Origin: MKUN01 sp964481425
GTDB lineage: Bacteria > Bacteroidota > Bacteroidia > Chitinophagales > Chitinophagaceae
DNA: 64,000 bases
Assembly (NCBI GenBank): GCA_964481425.1
Contig: CAYZTM010000015.1
Span: 33,507-97,506, forward strand
Direction: 5' to 3'
This document shows positions 45,690 to 53,308 of the stretch, one piece after another; positions within the stretch are counted from its first letter, which is position 1, and each line of letters begins with the position of its first letter. A model generated the notes under the pieces. The model did no database searches. It saw nothing but the letters and a program-made list of their open reading frames with translations, and was not told where the DNA came from. The position numbers were made by a program, and so were the translations under genes.

Positions 45690-46757
45690 TCAATTTTCCC
45701 AATTAAGTCTTACGCCTTGGTGAGGTAAAATTCCTTCACCAAAGAATATTTCAGTTGTAATATCATTCATTTTGACGGGATAGACTGGTGAAAAATAAAA
45801 AACTTCAAAATCAAAAAAAATCTCTGTAAAAGGATTGTTGACTATCAGCCTGAGATCAGTCGCAGGATGGTAGCTAGTATACAATGCATAGTCTTTTTTT
45901 CTAAATTTCTCCAATGTTCTAAAGTACGCCTTTGCTTTCTCACCCGGCTTCATTAATTGCGGAGCAATTATCCCTCTTCCATTTTGAAAATCCAATCCGT
46001 TGGTGTCTATTTTTTTATCATTAAACCTAACCTCAATGATTTCTGATTCGCGGTATTTCGATTTTTTTTGCATTTTCCAATTGTGAGTTTCATCAGTTCT
46101 GTTAGTGACGTCGTACGAAAGAATGCTGTCAAAAACTATTTCATTTTGTAATACTTCTTTAACTGTGACATTAAAGGTTACATTTTCTTTGTAAAAGTAT
46201 CTTGAATAAAGTTGCTCATCAATCGCATGTTGAATGGTCTTAGGAAAATTCTTTGAGTTAAAGCTAGGATATTGATGGTTGAAATATTTTGATAGTTCCA
46301 AAAAACGGTTGTCAGGTTCGTTGCTATTTCGTTTTATCCAGTTGATGCTTTTTTTTATTTCTTCAGCTAACGTATGCAGTCCCAAAGGAGTATTCTCATA
46401 AATAATATGTCTTAAGTCATACACATCAAAAGGGGGATTTGAGTCGTTTTTTTCCTTAATAAGTATGGTGCCGATTTTGCTTGCATGCCTTAACCCCAAC
46501 TCATAAAATACGTTCGGATTAGGATAGGTGATATCTGCAATGACTATATCTGATTTCATTATTCGTGTCAAAATATCACTTGATACCCCTCCAGGTATCC
46601 CTACTTCATCAGCTCTAACTATCTCAAGACTTGGCTCCGCCTTCAACAATGCTTCCTTAATGAGAAAAGTATACCTGTCCCTCAATTCTTCTTGTGATAC
46701 TAAGTAGCCGGTCACATTTTGTGTACCAATGGGCATTATTACAAAACACGTCTTCAT
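45690..46757 (-). CDS. Nucleoside-deoxyribosyltransferase-like protein with unknown C-terminal domain
   Basis: A 355-residue protein. The N-terminal ~150 residues match the nucleoside 2-deoxyribosyltransferase/TIR-like Rossmann fold used in conflict proteins: KTCFVIMPIGTQNV at the start, IVRADEVGIPGGVSSDIL, IVIADITYPNPNVFYELGLR with the candidate catalytic aspartate and glutamate, and PPFDVYDLRHIIYE. The remaining ~200 residues are beta-rich and unlike anything I know. The start was set at 46757 (MKTCFVIM). The open frame extends to 46817 but adds an unlikely N-terminus. It is first in the operon. It may bind or cleave a nucleotide, as sensor or effector; this is inferred. Confidence 0.8.
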   Translation of the reverse strand: MKTCFVIMPIGTQNVTGYLVSQEELRDRYTFLIKEALLKAEPSLEIVRADEVGIPGGVSSDILTRIMKSDIVIADITYPNPNVFYELGLRHASKIGTILIKEKNDSNPPFDVYDLRHIIYENTPLGLHTLAEEIKKSINWIKRNSNEPDNRFLELSKYFNHQYPSFNSKNFPKTIQHAIDEQLYSRYFYKENVTFNVTVKEVLQNEIVFDSILSYDVTNRTDETHNWKMQKKSKYRESEIIEVRFNDKKIDTNGLDFQNGRGIIAPQLMKPGEKAKAYFRTLEKFRKKDYALYTSYHPATDLRLIVNNPFTEIFFDFEVFYFSPVYPVKMNDITTEIFFGEGILPHQGVRLNWEN

Positions 46758-46860
46758 AGAGATTTGATCGAAGTATTTTACATCTAAATATACGCGTTTT
46801 GCAGCATGTATTTGCATGTATAAAAAATATCATATGAATGTTTCACTGGAAGTGCGCGGT

Positions 46861-46914
46861 TGGCGCAAGTCTTTTGACTTGTGTCTAATAATAGCGCAAG
46901 TGTTTTTCACTTGC
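46861..46914. repeat. Two tandem short hairpins (REP-like) downstream of nadC
   Basis: Two adjacent palindromes, CAAGTC-TTTT-GACTTG (46866-46881) and GCAAGTG-TTTTT-CACTTGC (46896-46914), are each preceded by GCG and separated by a short AT-rich spacer. The paired design resembles bacterial REP elements, but I cannot show other copies in this window. Confidence 0.55.
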
Positions 46915-46925
46915 ATAATTATACG

Positions 46926-46966
46926 AAAAATGGGGGGTATCATTATTGGGAAACTCCTCCTCCCCG
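46926..46966 (+). repeat. Dispersed repeat, copy C (partial)
   Basis: GGTATCATTATTGGGAAACTCC and the following C-rich tract align with the middle of copy B (49026-49084), with several mismatches and loss of the TATCTTGC end. It ends 9 bases before the nadC stop. Confidence 0.5.
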
Positions 46967-46975
46967 CCTTCTACG

Positions 46976-47815
46976 TTACGCCAGTTGTGCTTTTAAACTC
47001 AGGTCCATGCTCACCGCATGGTTTATGATAGCGCCGCAGGATACATAATCAACACCCGTGCGTGCATAAGATATGATGTTATCGAGGTTGATGCCCCCCG
47101 ATGCTTCGGTCTCGTACCTGCCGCCTATCATGCCAATAGCTTCTTCCACCAGTTCAGGCGGGTAGTTATCGAGCATGATGCGGTGCACATTGCCTGTTTC
47201 CAGCACACGGCGCACATCATCCAGGTTGCGGGTCTCTATCTCTATTTTCAGGTCCAGGTTATTGGCCGCCAGGTATTCATTGGTCTTCCGTATGGCCGGC
47301 TCAATACCCCCGCAAAAATCTATGTGGTTGTCCTTGAGCATGATCATATCGTACAGCCCCATGCGCAGGTTGTAGCCGCCGCCTATGCGTACCGCTTGCT
47401 TCTCATATTCGCGGAACAGCGGGGTGGTCTTGCGGGTATCGAGTATTTTGGTTTTGTAGTCTTTTATTTTAGTCACATACCTGTTGGTGAGGGTGGCAAT
47501 GCCGCTCATACGCTGCATGCAGTTGAGCACCAGCCGCTCGGCTTTCAGTATGGTGTGCACACCGGCCTCAACGGTAAAGGCTGTTTCGCCATTGCTTACC
47601 GCATCTCCGTCTTTTTTGTAAAGGGTGAACCGGGCATCTTCTTCCAGGTAATGAAAGATATCCTGCGCCAGCTGCATGCCGGCCAGTATGCCGTCTTCCT
47701 TTATTTTAAGCACTGCCTTACCTTTTGTGCCGGCCGGTATGGAGGCCAGGGTAGAGTAGTCGCCGCTGCCCACATCTTCCAGCAATGCTGCGGTAATGAA
47801 TTCCTGTGTTGTCAA
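46976..47815 (-). CDS. nadC: Nicotinate-nucleotide pyrophosphorylase (carboxylating)
   Basis: Quinolinate phosphoribosyltransferase of NAD synthesis, about 279 residues. Segments VLNCMQRMSGIATLTNRYV, ILDTRKTTPLFREYEKQAVRIGG (phosphoribosyl/quinolinate site) and LKDNHI are standard NadC. The C-terminal TGVDYVSCGAI closes the barrel. No ATG is available upstream. The TTG at 47815 gives MTTQEFITAALLEDVG and the usual length. The frame is open further, to a TTG at 47929, which adds a basic stretch unlike the family. It faces the accessory operon tail-on and has clean G+C-richer composition. Confidence 0.92.
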   Translation of the reverse strand: MTTQEFITAALLEDVGSGDYSTLASIPAGTKGKAVLKIKEDGILAGMQLAQDIFHYLEEDARFTLYKKDGDAVSNGETAFTVEAGVHTILKAERLVLNCMQRMSGIATLTNRYVTKIKDYKTKILDTRKTTPLFREYEKQAVRIGGGYNLRMGLYDMIMLKDNHIDFCGGIEPAIRKTNEYLAANNLDLKIEIETRNLDDVRRVLETGNVHRIMLDNYPPELVEEAIGMIGGRYETEASGGINLDNIISYARTGVDYVSCGAIINHAVSMDLSLKAQLA

Positions 47816-47947
47816 TGGTCTTGTATTTAAGGATGTGAAATTAGGTAAATGCGGACTCAATACTAATGGGACATTGTATTCCTCTCTCCCCGCTCGGTGT
47901 AGATTCTGTTTGCGTCGCAGAGTGAGCAATCTCTGGATTGCCGAGGA

Positions 47948-48985
47948 TTACTTAATAATTACTAACTTATTATACCCATCTGCAAATATCTCAAACTTGT
48001 CGCTGTAGGCCTTTTTTGCGCCCTCCGGGGTTTGGTTTTTTACAAATCTTTCGAATGCTTCCTTGCTGCCGTTATGATATAAGTAATAAAAAAAACCTCC
48101 TGCTATTGGTGCTATTTGTTCTTCAGTATACACTTCTGGCGATGTAAGCATATCGCGTACATCCTTAAAGTACATTTTGTTTATGCATTGTTTTGCTGCT
48201 TCATAGCTTTGGTCGCCGTTCTCTGCAAAACCGGCAAGGCCATACAATCCAAAATTACTCCATTGTTCAAAGGGCTTGCCCCATGCCCATGCAGGCATGA
48301 TCATCCCTAATACGTAGGCTGGCGATTGTTCTTTATTGGTATGTGTTAATAGCAGCTCAGGCCGCGTGAGAATTGCACCCTGGCAAACTTTTCGTGCCGT
48401 GGCAATATCGTTCCAGAAGAACAGGTCCGGCTTTTTAGGTAACACCGTTTTGAAGATTTTATCTAAGCTATCGTAAGCTTGCTCGTACTTCTTTACCAAT
48501 GCTGCATTACCTTCTTTATCCGTAGCGGCTTGAAAATGGTAAGTGATACGGTTACCTTCTACTGTTTCCCAGTTAGCGTAGTATGCACTAAGACCCATTA
48601 ACCCCAGGTATATTGCTGCGGATCCGTGTTTATATTTTAGACCGCCGTGTTTTATTAGCAGGTCTTTAGCCTGTATGTTCGCTCCCTTGATGTAATAATA
48701 TTTAGCAAGATAGAGATCCGGGATAAAATTGATATCGGTAGTGTCCAGTCCTTTTTGAATGTAGTAATACGCCGAATCATATTCACCGTTCTCGAACATC
48801 ATCTCCCCGGTAAATATCCAGGCCCGTTTTATTTCCGGATGATGTTGTACAAATAGTTTGTGTTCGGCAATTGTCTTACCCATTTCAGGTGTATTATATG
48901 TTAAGATCAGGCCCGGGTCATGTTGTTGCGCTGCAGAGGTCGCTATAAACGAGAGATAAACAAAGAATAAGGTAACAGACTTCAC
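47948..48985 (-). CDS. Secreted TPR-like protein of unknown function
   Basis: A 345-residue protein with a signal peptide (FFVYLSFIATSAAQQ) and helical repeats of TPR type (FENGEYDSAYYYIQKGLDTTD, LAKYYYIKGANIQAKDLLIK). The C-terminal half has no clear repeat match, and a HisTrpTyr-rich segment (FFWNDIATARKVCQ) precedes it. No enzymatic signature was recognised. It is a single gene on the minus strand. Confidence 0.65.
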   Translation of the reverse strand: MKSVTLFFVYLSFIATSAAQQHDPGLILTYNTPEMGKTIAEHKLFVQHHPEIKRAWIFTGEMMFENGEYDSAYYYIQKGLDTTDINFIPDLYLAKYYYIKGANIQAKDLLIKHGGLKYKHGSAAIYLGLMGLSAYYANWETVEGNRITYHFQAATDKEGNAALVKKYEQAYDSLDKIFKTVLPKKPDLFFWNDIATARKVCQGAILTRPELLLTHTNKEQSPAYVLGMIMPAWAWGKPFEQWSNFGLYGLAGFAENGDQSYEAAKQCINKMYFKDVRDMLTSPEVYTEEQIAPIAGGFFYYLYHNGSKEAFERFVKNQTPEGAKKAYSDKFEIFADGYNKLVIIK

Positions 48986-49025
48986 AGATGAATACTTTTT
49001 ACGTAAAATAGCATACCCTAATTAA

Positions 49026-49084
49026 AGACCAAAATTGTGGATATCATTATTTGGAAACCCCTCCCTCCATTTCGTATCTTGCTT
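49026..49084 (+). repeat. Dispersed repeat, copy B
   Basis: From GACCAAAATTGTGGATAT through TTGGAAACCCCTCCC to CGTATCTTGC. It is an inverted match to copy A at 42831-42892, and the outer ends are the inverted 10-mer GCAAGATACG / CGTATCTTGC. No target duplication flanks the A-B pair. Confidence 0.7.
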
Positions 49085-49520
49085 TGTCTGCCATAGCCTT
49101 AGCGACGGCAAGCCTTGTCCGCTGTAGCTTTTGGCGTAGGTGGAAGTTAGCTATAATACTTTAAACTATGTTGCACTATGAACACCTTTCCAAACGCAGT
49201 AACTTTCCCCCATTGTGGGAAAGAAATGAGAAAAAAATGGGAAATTTTTGTGAAATTTTTTCAACGCAAATCATTGGTTATCAATCAAAACTGTGTGATA
49301 TTTTTTCAAGCAATTTATTGATCACAAATCCTGCCAATCCGTTAATCCGTTGAATCCCGCCTGTCCCGGTTATTTCGGTAGTTCAGACAAACACGTAAAA
49401 CAGGAAATAACTATTCTTAATAATGCGAATTGATTATCAGCTATTTACAACGATGTTGGTACAGCAAACCGGAAATAACTCACCACAGGAAAATCAGGAA
49501 ATAACTCTTATAAGAAACAG

Positions 49521-49528
49521 GAAATAAC
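49521..49528 (+). repeat. Left target-site duplication GAAATAAC
   Basis: Eight bases touching the outer edge of the left terminal inverted repeat, identical to 57897-57904. It is part of a GGAAATAAC motif that recurs three more times to the left. Confidence 0.8.
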
Positions 49529-49551
49529 GGGAGCTATATACAAAATGGGAG
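49529..49551 (+). repeat. Left terminal inverted repeat
   Basis: Starts GGGAGCTATATACAAAATGG. It matches the reverse complement of 57874-57896 at 22 of 23 positions, differing at the fifth base (G/A). Confidence 0.85.
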
Positions 49552-49593
49552 TAGGTTTAAACTATACTGCTTAGGTACCTAAAACGTTGTTTT

Positions 49594-49752
49594 TTAGGCC
49601 TTTTTGTTGGTTTTCTTACTTTTTTTGGACTTGGGGTTATACTCCAGTCCTTTCTTCAATAAGTCGTCAAAAGACAAGTCTCCCGGGTCAACAGTAATGT
49701 CGTATTTACCGTCGTTTTTAGGGCTTGTCTTCTTTTTTTGCTCTTTGGCCAT
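49594..49752 (-). CDS. 52-residue lysine-rich protein
   Basis: A small minus-strand gene, MAKEQKKKTSPKNDGKYDIT to a KKSKKTNKKA end. The middle is acidic (TVDPGDLSFDDLLKKGLEYN) and both ends are basic. It is likely translated, since it opens with a clean ATG and the composition is protein-like. Its first six residues resemble the lysine-rich start of the protease gene (MAKASKNQEQ). The function is unknown. It lies 25 bases downstream of a hairpin that may stop the protease transcript. Confidence 0.5.
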   Translation of the reverse strand: MAKEQKKKTSPKNDGKYDITVDPGDLSFDDLLKKGLEYNPKSKKSKKTNKKA

Positions 49753-49777
49753 TTGTTAAAGTTACTTATAATATAAA

Positions 49778-49799
49778 AAGTGACCTACAATGGTCACTT
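49778..49799 (-). terminator. Hairpin terminator after the 55-residue gene
   Basis: AAGTGACC pairs with GGTCACTT around a 6-base loop. On the minus strand a T-run follows (complement of AAAAA at 49776-49780). It lies 59 bases beyond the 49859 stop. Confidence 0.6.
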
Positions 49800-49858
49800 A
49801 GTTAAACGCAATTTTTATGCTAGGTTTTATTGTCAATAAGCAATAGCACTTGACGAGC

Positions 49859-50026
49859 CTAACATTTTTCATTTTTTTTTGCAGATTCGGCTTTTTTAAA
49901 AACATCAGAATTGGGTGTTTTTATGCCGTACTCTGTCTTGTCCTTTTGGGATTCTTGGATATATTTTTCGACTTTTTTGTCTAACCAAATCCCCTTGTCC
50001 TTTTCAATAGTAACATCCATAAGCAT
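49859..50026 (-). CDS. 55-residue lysine-rich protein downstream of the Clp-fold protease
   Basis: A small minus-strand gene, MLMDVTIEKDKGIWLDKKVE to a KNEKC end, with charged helical sequence and a single C-terminal cysteine. It starts 28 bases after the protease stop and is probably co-transcribed. A second ATG two codons in (50020) is possible. The longer frame to 50089 overlaps the protease and is less likely. No family was recognised. It may be an adaptor or substrate of the protease. Confidence 0.5.
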   Translation of the reverse strand: MLMDVTIEKDKGIWLDKKVEKYIQESQKDKTEYGIKTPNSDVFKKAESAKKNEKC

Positions 50027-50054
50027 CCAATTTAATAGCAAAATTATAAAAAAA

Positions 50055-51056
50055 TTATTCCATTGCGGTAAAAGTTGGCTCGGAATCAAGGTTCCCGATG
50101 AAATAAAACAAGTGTTTTAGGTGCGCCGCAAACTGTTTCATGGCAGCAAATGTCTGATATAAGGCGTTCCCGAATTCATATTCAGGTGTATTTGTTTTTA
50201 TTACAGAATCACCAAATATAGAATCCGCTTCTCCTTTATCTATAACAAACCCATGGTCTTTATATTTATAGACAAGGTTTTTTGCAATGGCAGCAAGAGG
50301 ACGCTCTGGAGTGTCCGTCATATGCGTTGATAATAACCTCTCAGCATATTGTTTGGCTGACTCTGCAACTCGTTCATAATAGCCCAGATTTATTAATGGC
50401 AGTGATAGCTGTAAATACTTAGCAAACATATCAGAAGATTCGGGATAAACCCTAACCAGTTCAGCAATATGCTGTATAGCATTCTTTAAACCAAGTGCGG
50501 GCATGTCATTAATCTGCGGGTCGATTGGGCCTAACTCGCTTAAACTACCCATGTGTATTTCATCCGCTCCACAACAAATCAATGTCGCCGCAGATTTGGC
50601 AAAACGCGGTACAGTGACAACGAATTTATCTTTTGAGTATTCGCGACATAATTTACCAATTAAATATGCCGATGCGGCTGACCCTCCCCTTGAAAAAAGT
50701 ACTAAAAGAATAGGTTTGTCTTTTGTAAAGCCAGTGACCGCGTTATAAATTCTGTCAGCATCACTTTTAACAAGTGTACTATCGTCATAAAGAATAATTA
50801 CATTATATTTCTTTGCACACGCATGCTTTGCGGCTAGACTTCTCAGGTATTTTTGTATCGTTTTGGCGCATTCGGTTTTGCCTATTTCGGTTGACTTATC
50901 CCCATATCCCGTAATCATACTACGAAGAGCATCAATTAATGATGTTTCCTTTTCGGGTTGCGGTGCATCAACGCTCTCGGCACTGGTGTTAGAGTCCGCT
51001 TGAGAGTCTTTCGGCTCCTTTTCTTTTTGTTCTTGATTTTTGCTTGCTTTTGCCAT
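50055..51056 (-). CDS. SDH-type Clp-fold serine protease
   Basis: A 333-residue protein with a disordered lysine/glutamate-rich N-terminal tail (residues 1-40), then a Clp/crotonase-fold core like the serine-dehydrogenase-proteinase (SDH/SppA-related) family. Features are VIILYDD, the oxyanion-type loop FSRGGSAASA (121-130), VPRFAKSAATLI with candidate nucleophile S155, and SELGPIDPQI (173-182). Such proteins cleave membrane or small proteins, usually as membrane-bound or soluble oligomers. No membrane span is visible here. It is carried in the transposon with two tiny genes in line. Catalytic activity and target are unproven. Confidence 0.75.
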   Translation of the reverse strand: MAKASKNQEQKEKEPKDSQADSNTSAESVDAPQPEKETSLIDALRSMITGYGDKSTEIGKTECAKTIQKYLRSLAAKHACAKKYNVIILYDDSTLVKSDADRIYNAVTGFTKDKPILLVLFSRGGSAASAYLIGKLCREYSKDKFVVTVPRFAKSAATLICCGADEIHMGSLSELGPIDPQINDMPALGLKNAIQHIAELVRVYPESSDMFAKYLQLSLPLINLGYYERVAESAKQYAERLLSTHMTDTPERPLAAIAKNLVYKYKDHGFVIDKGEADSIFGDSVIKTNTPEYEFGNALYQTFAAMKQFAAHLKHLFYFIGNLDSEPTFTAME

Positions 51057-51240
51057 ACTTAATATTTTAAGTGATTACAATGTTTTATCGAATTTGGTAT
51101 AAATAGCAATCTATTTTATAAGCTATCTACGGTTTAGCGTAAATACAATGTGTGTAAAACTAAGGATACAGTCAAAAAATATCAACCGTGAAAACACCCT
51201 TTTTGTCATCATTTTTTTTGCCTGTTGATTGGGGTAGGGA

Positions 51241-51277
51241 ATTAAACAAAGCCCCTATTTTAGGGGCTTTGTTTAAT
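51241..51277. terminator. Long-stem terminator before the protease gene
   Basis: A 17-base-pair perfect stem (ATTAAACAAAGCCCCTA with its complement) around TTT, 20 bases beyond the stop of the 51297 gene. It probably ends the lipoprotein transcript. Confidence 0.8.
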
Positions 51278-51296
51278 CGAAGCAGGTTACAAATGC

Positions 51297-51707
51297 TTAT
51301 TTATGCTGGGTAGAATCTGCCGGAACAGGAACGCGAACCGCGACGAAGGTAATCGTGTTCTTATAATCCTCTTTCTTGTCCGCATTAAGCTCTTTTTCGT
51401 GCTCATTACGTCTGCGGCTGGTCAGGATATCATTGTCCTCTCCCTTGACCATATACAGCCCATTTGCGCCATAGTCTGAGGCTACCTTTCTGGCACGTAT
51501 CATTAGCTTATCCAGCTTTTCTCCTTCACATAGCACAAGACCTATCTGCTCTGCGTTTTCAGGCACTTTATCCTTGTCCAGATAGATGATGACGGTATTG
51601 TAGTTGATGTGGCGATAGTGCGTATTAGAGGTTGCCACAAATTTTACCCTTGCATTCGCACTCCACGTGACCGCCATCAGCAAACTCGCTATTATCTGTT
51701 TCTTCAT
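51297..51707 (-). CDS. Small secreted protein of unknown function
   Basis: A 136-residue protein with a signal peptide (KQIIASLLMAVTWSANA) and an acidic/basic mixed body with segments AEQIGLVLCEGEKLDKLMIRA and DNDILTSRRRNEHEK. No family was recognised. Its ATG overlaps the stop of the collagen-like lipoprotein by 4 bases (ATGA), so both are translated from one message. It is inside the transposon. Confidence 0.6.
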   Translation of the reverse strand: MKKQIIASLLMAVTWSANARVKFVATSNTHYRHINYNTVIIYLDKDKVPENAEQIGLVLCEGEKLDKLMIRARKVASDYGANGLYMVKGEDNDILTSRRRNEHEKELNADKKEDYKNTITFVAVRVPVPADSTQHK

Positions 51708-52249
51708 TGTGCACTTCGTGTTTGGTTTACAATAGCCATTACGTCGTTATAGTTGTTCCAGTCAGTATGCGGATGGGCTTGTTTCTGGGATGCAGTAATG
51801 ACTACTACGCGAAACGAACCGTTGCCCGGCTGATATTGCGGGACAGTATTGTCCGGGTTGCCGAAGACTAGCCTTAGTGCGCCTACCGTAAAGGAAAACT
51901 CATATAAAGGTGCCCCGGCAAGACCGGGTGTATAGGGAAGTGGCGTCCATGTGTTTGTACCGACATAGATAAAGACCTGTACGAGCCCAAAGTCTACTAC
52001 ATCTTGTGTGATAGCTGGAACATTGAGATCGCAGTAATAAGCATTCCCGCTGGCCGTCCAGTTTGCAGCCGTCAGATTTACTGTATTGCTGCCGATTACA
52101 TTAGCATTTCCAGGCTGTCCTGTTGCCCCGGTTGGGCCAGCCGGCCCTTGTGCACCTTGTGGCCCTGCGGGGCCCGTATCGCCTTTCTTAGTGCAGGATG
52201 CGATGGTCATGGTCAGTGCCATGATGAGAAGCGTGATTGGTGTTTTCAT
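51704..52249 (-). CDS. Lipoprotein with a short collagen-like Gly-X-Y stretch
   Basis: About 181 residues. The lipoprotein signal ends TIASC (lipobox cysteine at residue 19). Then come a run of G-x-x triplets (GDTGPAGPQGAQGPAGP...) and a beta-rich domain (NVIGSNTVNLTAANWTASGN). Such proteins are exposed on the cell surface. A mid-sequence collagen-like section is common in Bacteroidota lipoproteins of unknown role. The start at 52249 was chosen for the lipoprotein signal. A longer frame to 52315 would add 22 residues that break it. Confidence 0.75.
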   Translation of the reverse strand: MKTPITLLIMALTMTIASCTKKGDTGPAGPQGAQGPAGPTGATGQPGNANVIGSNTVNLTAANWTASGNAYYCDLNVPAITQDVVDFGLVQVFIYVGTNTWTPLPYTPGLAGAPLYEFSFTVGALRLVFGNPDNTVPQYQPGNGSFRVVVITASQKQAHPHTDWNNYNDVMAIVNQTRSAQ

Positions 52250-52524
52250 TTGTTCGTGTTTTTTATGATTGTTAAGAAAAAAAATAGGCGTAACTGAAAT
52301 TCCTCCGCTTCTCAAGGCTTTCCACAGCCCTCATACGCAAAAGACACAGCTACGCCCGTCTGGGCGTATTATATCCATGCATTGCGTATGATTGAAAAAT
52401 GTGGAAATTTAGAGAAGCAACCTCATGCTATAATACCAGTATGTTTATGTCAATAGTTCCTTATGTCATGTTCATGTGTTTAAAGACAAAAATAACGATA
52501 TAGATTAGATACTATAGGGTGTTT

Positions 52525-52917
52525 TCACGGTATGGATGTACTGGGTGTCTTTTTATGGCCATAATAAAAGCAGGAATCAGCGACAGGGCCGTTTACCTCC
52601 CGGCTGAATGCCTTGACAACGAGTATGTCCCCATCTATCAAGGTTCCCGTTCCTTCTATGGTTATCAATTGACCACGCACGCTATAGGTCTGTAAGGGAA
52701 TTAAAAGCGTATCTCCTGTCACGGTAGCTTTAATATCGCCACAGGTAGGGTCATGCAGTTCGATTTGGTCACAGTATCCCGAAAGCGGTTCTACGGCCAT
52801 GTATCCAGCATCTGCGGCACAATTACTGGCTCCGTAGTATGTTCCTGCAAACCGGGCAGTATCTGTCTGCTTGTGGCAGGAAACAAGGACAAGTGCAAAT
52901 AAGGCTATCTTTCTCAC
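52525..52917 (-). CDS. Small lipoprotein of unknown function
   Basis: A 130-residue protein with a lipobox in the signal (ALVLVSC, cysteine 14) and a likely beta-sandwich body with further cysteines (NCAADAGY, SGYCDQ, PTCGD, DSCFYYG) that may form disulfides. The family is unknown. It is on the same strand as the 51704 gene, separated by 275 bases with no terminator noticed, within the transposon. Confidence 0.65.
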   Translation of the reverse strand: MRKIALFALVLVSCHKQTDTARFAGTYYGASNCAADAGYMAVEPLSGYCDQIELHDPTCGDIKATVTGDTLLIPLQTYSVRGQLITIEGTGTLIDGDILVVKAFSREVNGPVADSCFYYGHKKTPSTSIP

Positions 52918-53088
52918 TGGACTACCCCAGCAAATGACGCGCCAAACCTGTCTAGTTTCAATAAATAAAGGCTATCATGTTATTTTTGTTTTTGCAATGT
53001 ATATTCCTTTAAATGTTGGAAGAATCAAACTTAAGGTCCTATATTTGTTACCTATTATTGGCATGGTTATTTACTCAATAATTTTATC

Positions 53089-53307
53089 ATGAAGCTTGTT
53101 CTGTCACAAATAACAGGTGCCCTAAAGACCGTACTTCGCTCGTTTTTTGCTAGTGACCTAGATGTCATGAGTGATGAGGTTCGGGAGATACTCTCAAATC
53201 CCGACGACGCTAAAAAATATATGGATGCTGTTAATCAGATTGAGAATGGCCAAAATGAAGTCACCATAACCTTGTCTAATAATAAACAGCTTACATTAAT
53301 ACAGTAA
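53089..53307 (+). CDS. 72-residue protein upstream of a membrane protein
   Basis: A small helical protein (KLVLSQITGALKTVLRSFF, then DEVREILSNPDDAKKYMDAV) with no signal and no family match. It starts with ATG and its stop is one base before the ATG of the 351-residue membrane protein, so the pair is co-translated. It is likely a partner of that protein. Confidence 0.55.
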   Translation: MKLVLSQITGALKTVLRSFFASDLDVMSDEVREILSNPDDAKKYMDAVNQIENGQNEVTITLSNNKQLTLIQ

Positions 53308-53308
53308 T

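Larger units (their letters stand above)
48986..49528. other. Gene-free spacer with hairpins and repeated motifs
   Basis: No supported gene lies here. From left to right it holds dispersed-repeat copy B, then a degenerate palindromic stretch (49085-49140) resembling the Bacteroidota CCGTAGC...GGCG intergenic repeats. Next is a poly-A/T region with TTTCCCCCATTGTGGGAAA (49201-49220). A stretch with the phrase AATCCGTTAATCCGTTGAATCCC (49337-49359, a common Bacteroidota repeat) follows, and then GGAAATAAC at 49403, 49471, 49497 and 49520. Confidence 0.6.

Noticed and set aside
42831..49084. A transposon defined by repeat copies A and B
   Set aside because: The interval contains the housekeeping nadC gene, no transposase, and no matching duplication outside the repeats. 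A dispersed repeat is simpler.
49168..49353. A 61-residue + strand frame in the spacer left of the transposon
   Set aside because: It covers poly-A/T sequence, a hairpin and a common intergenic repeat, with no plausible protein pattern.
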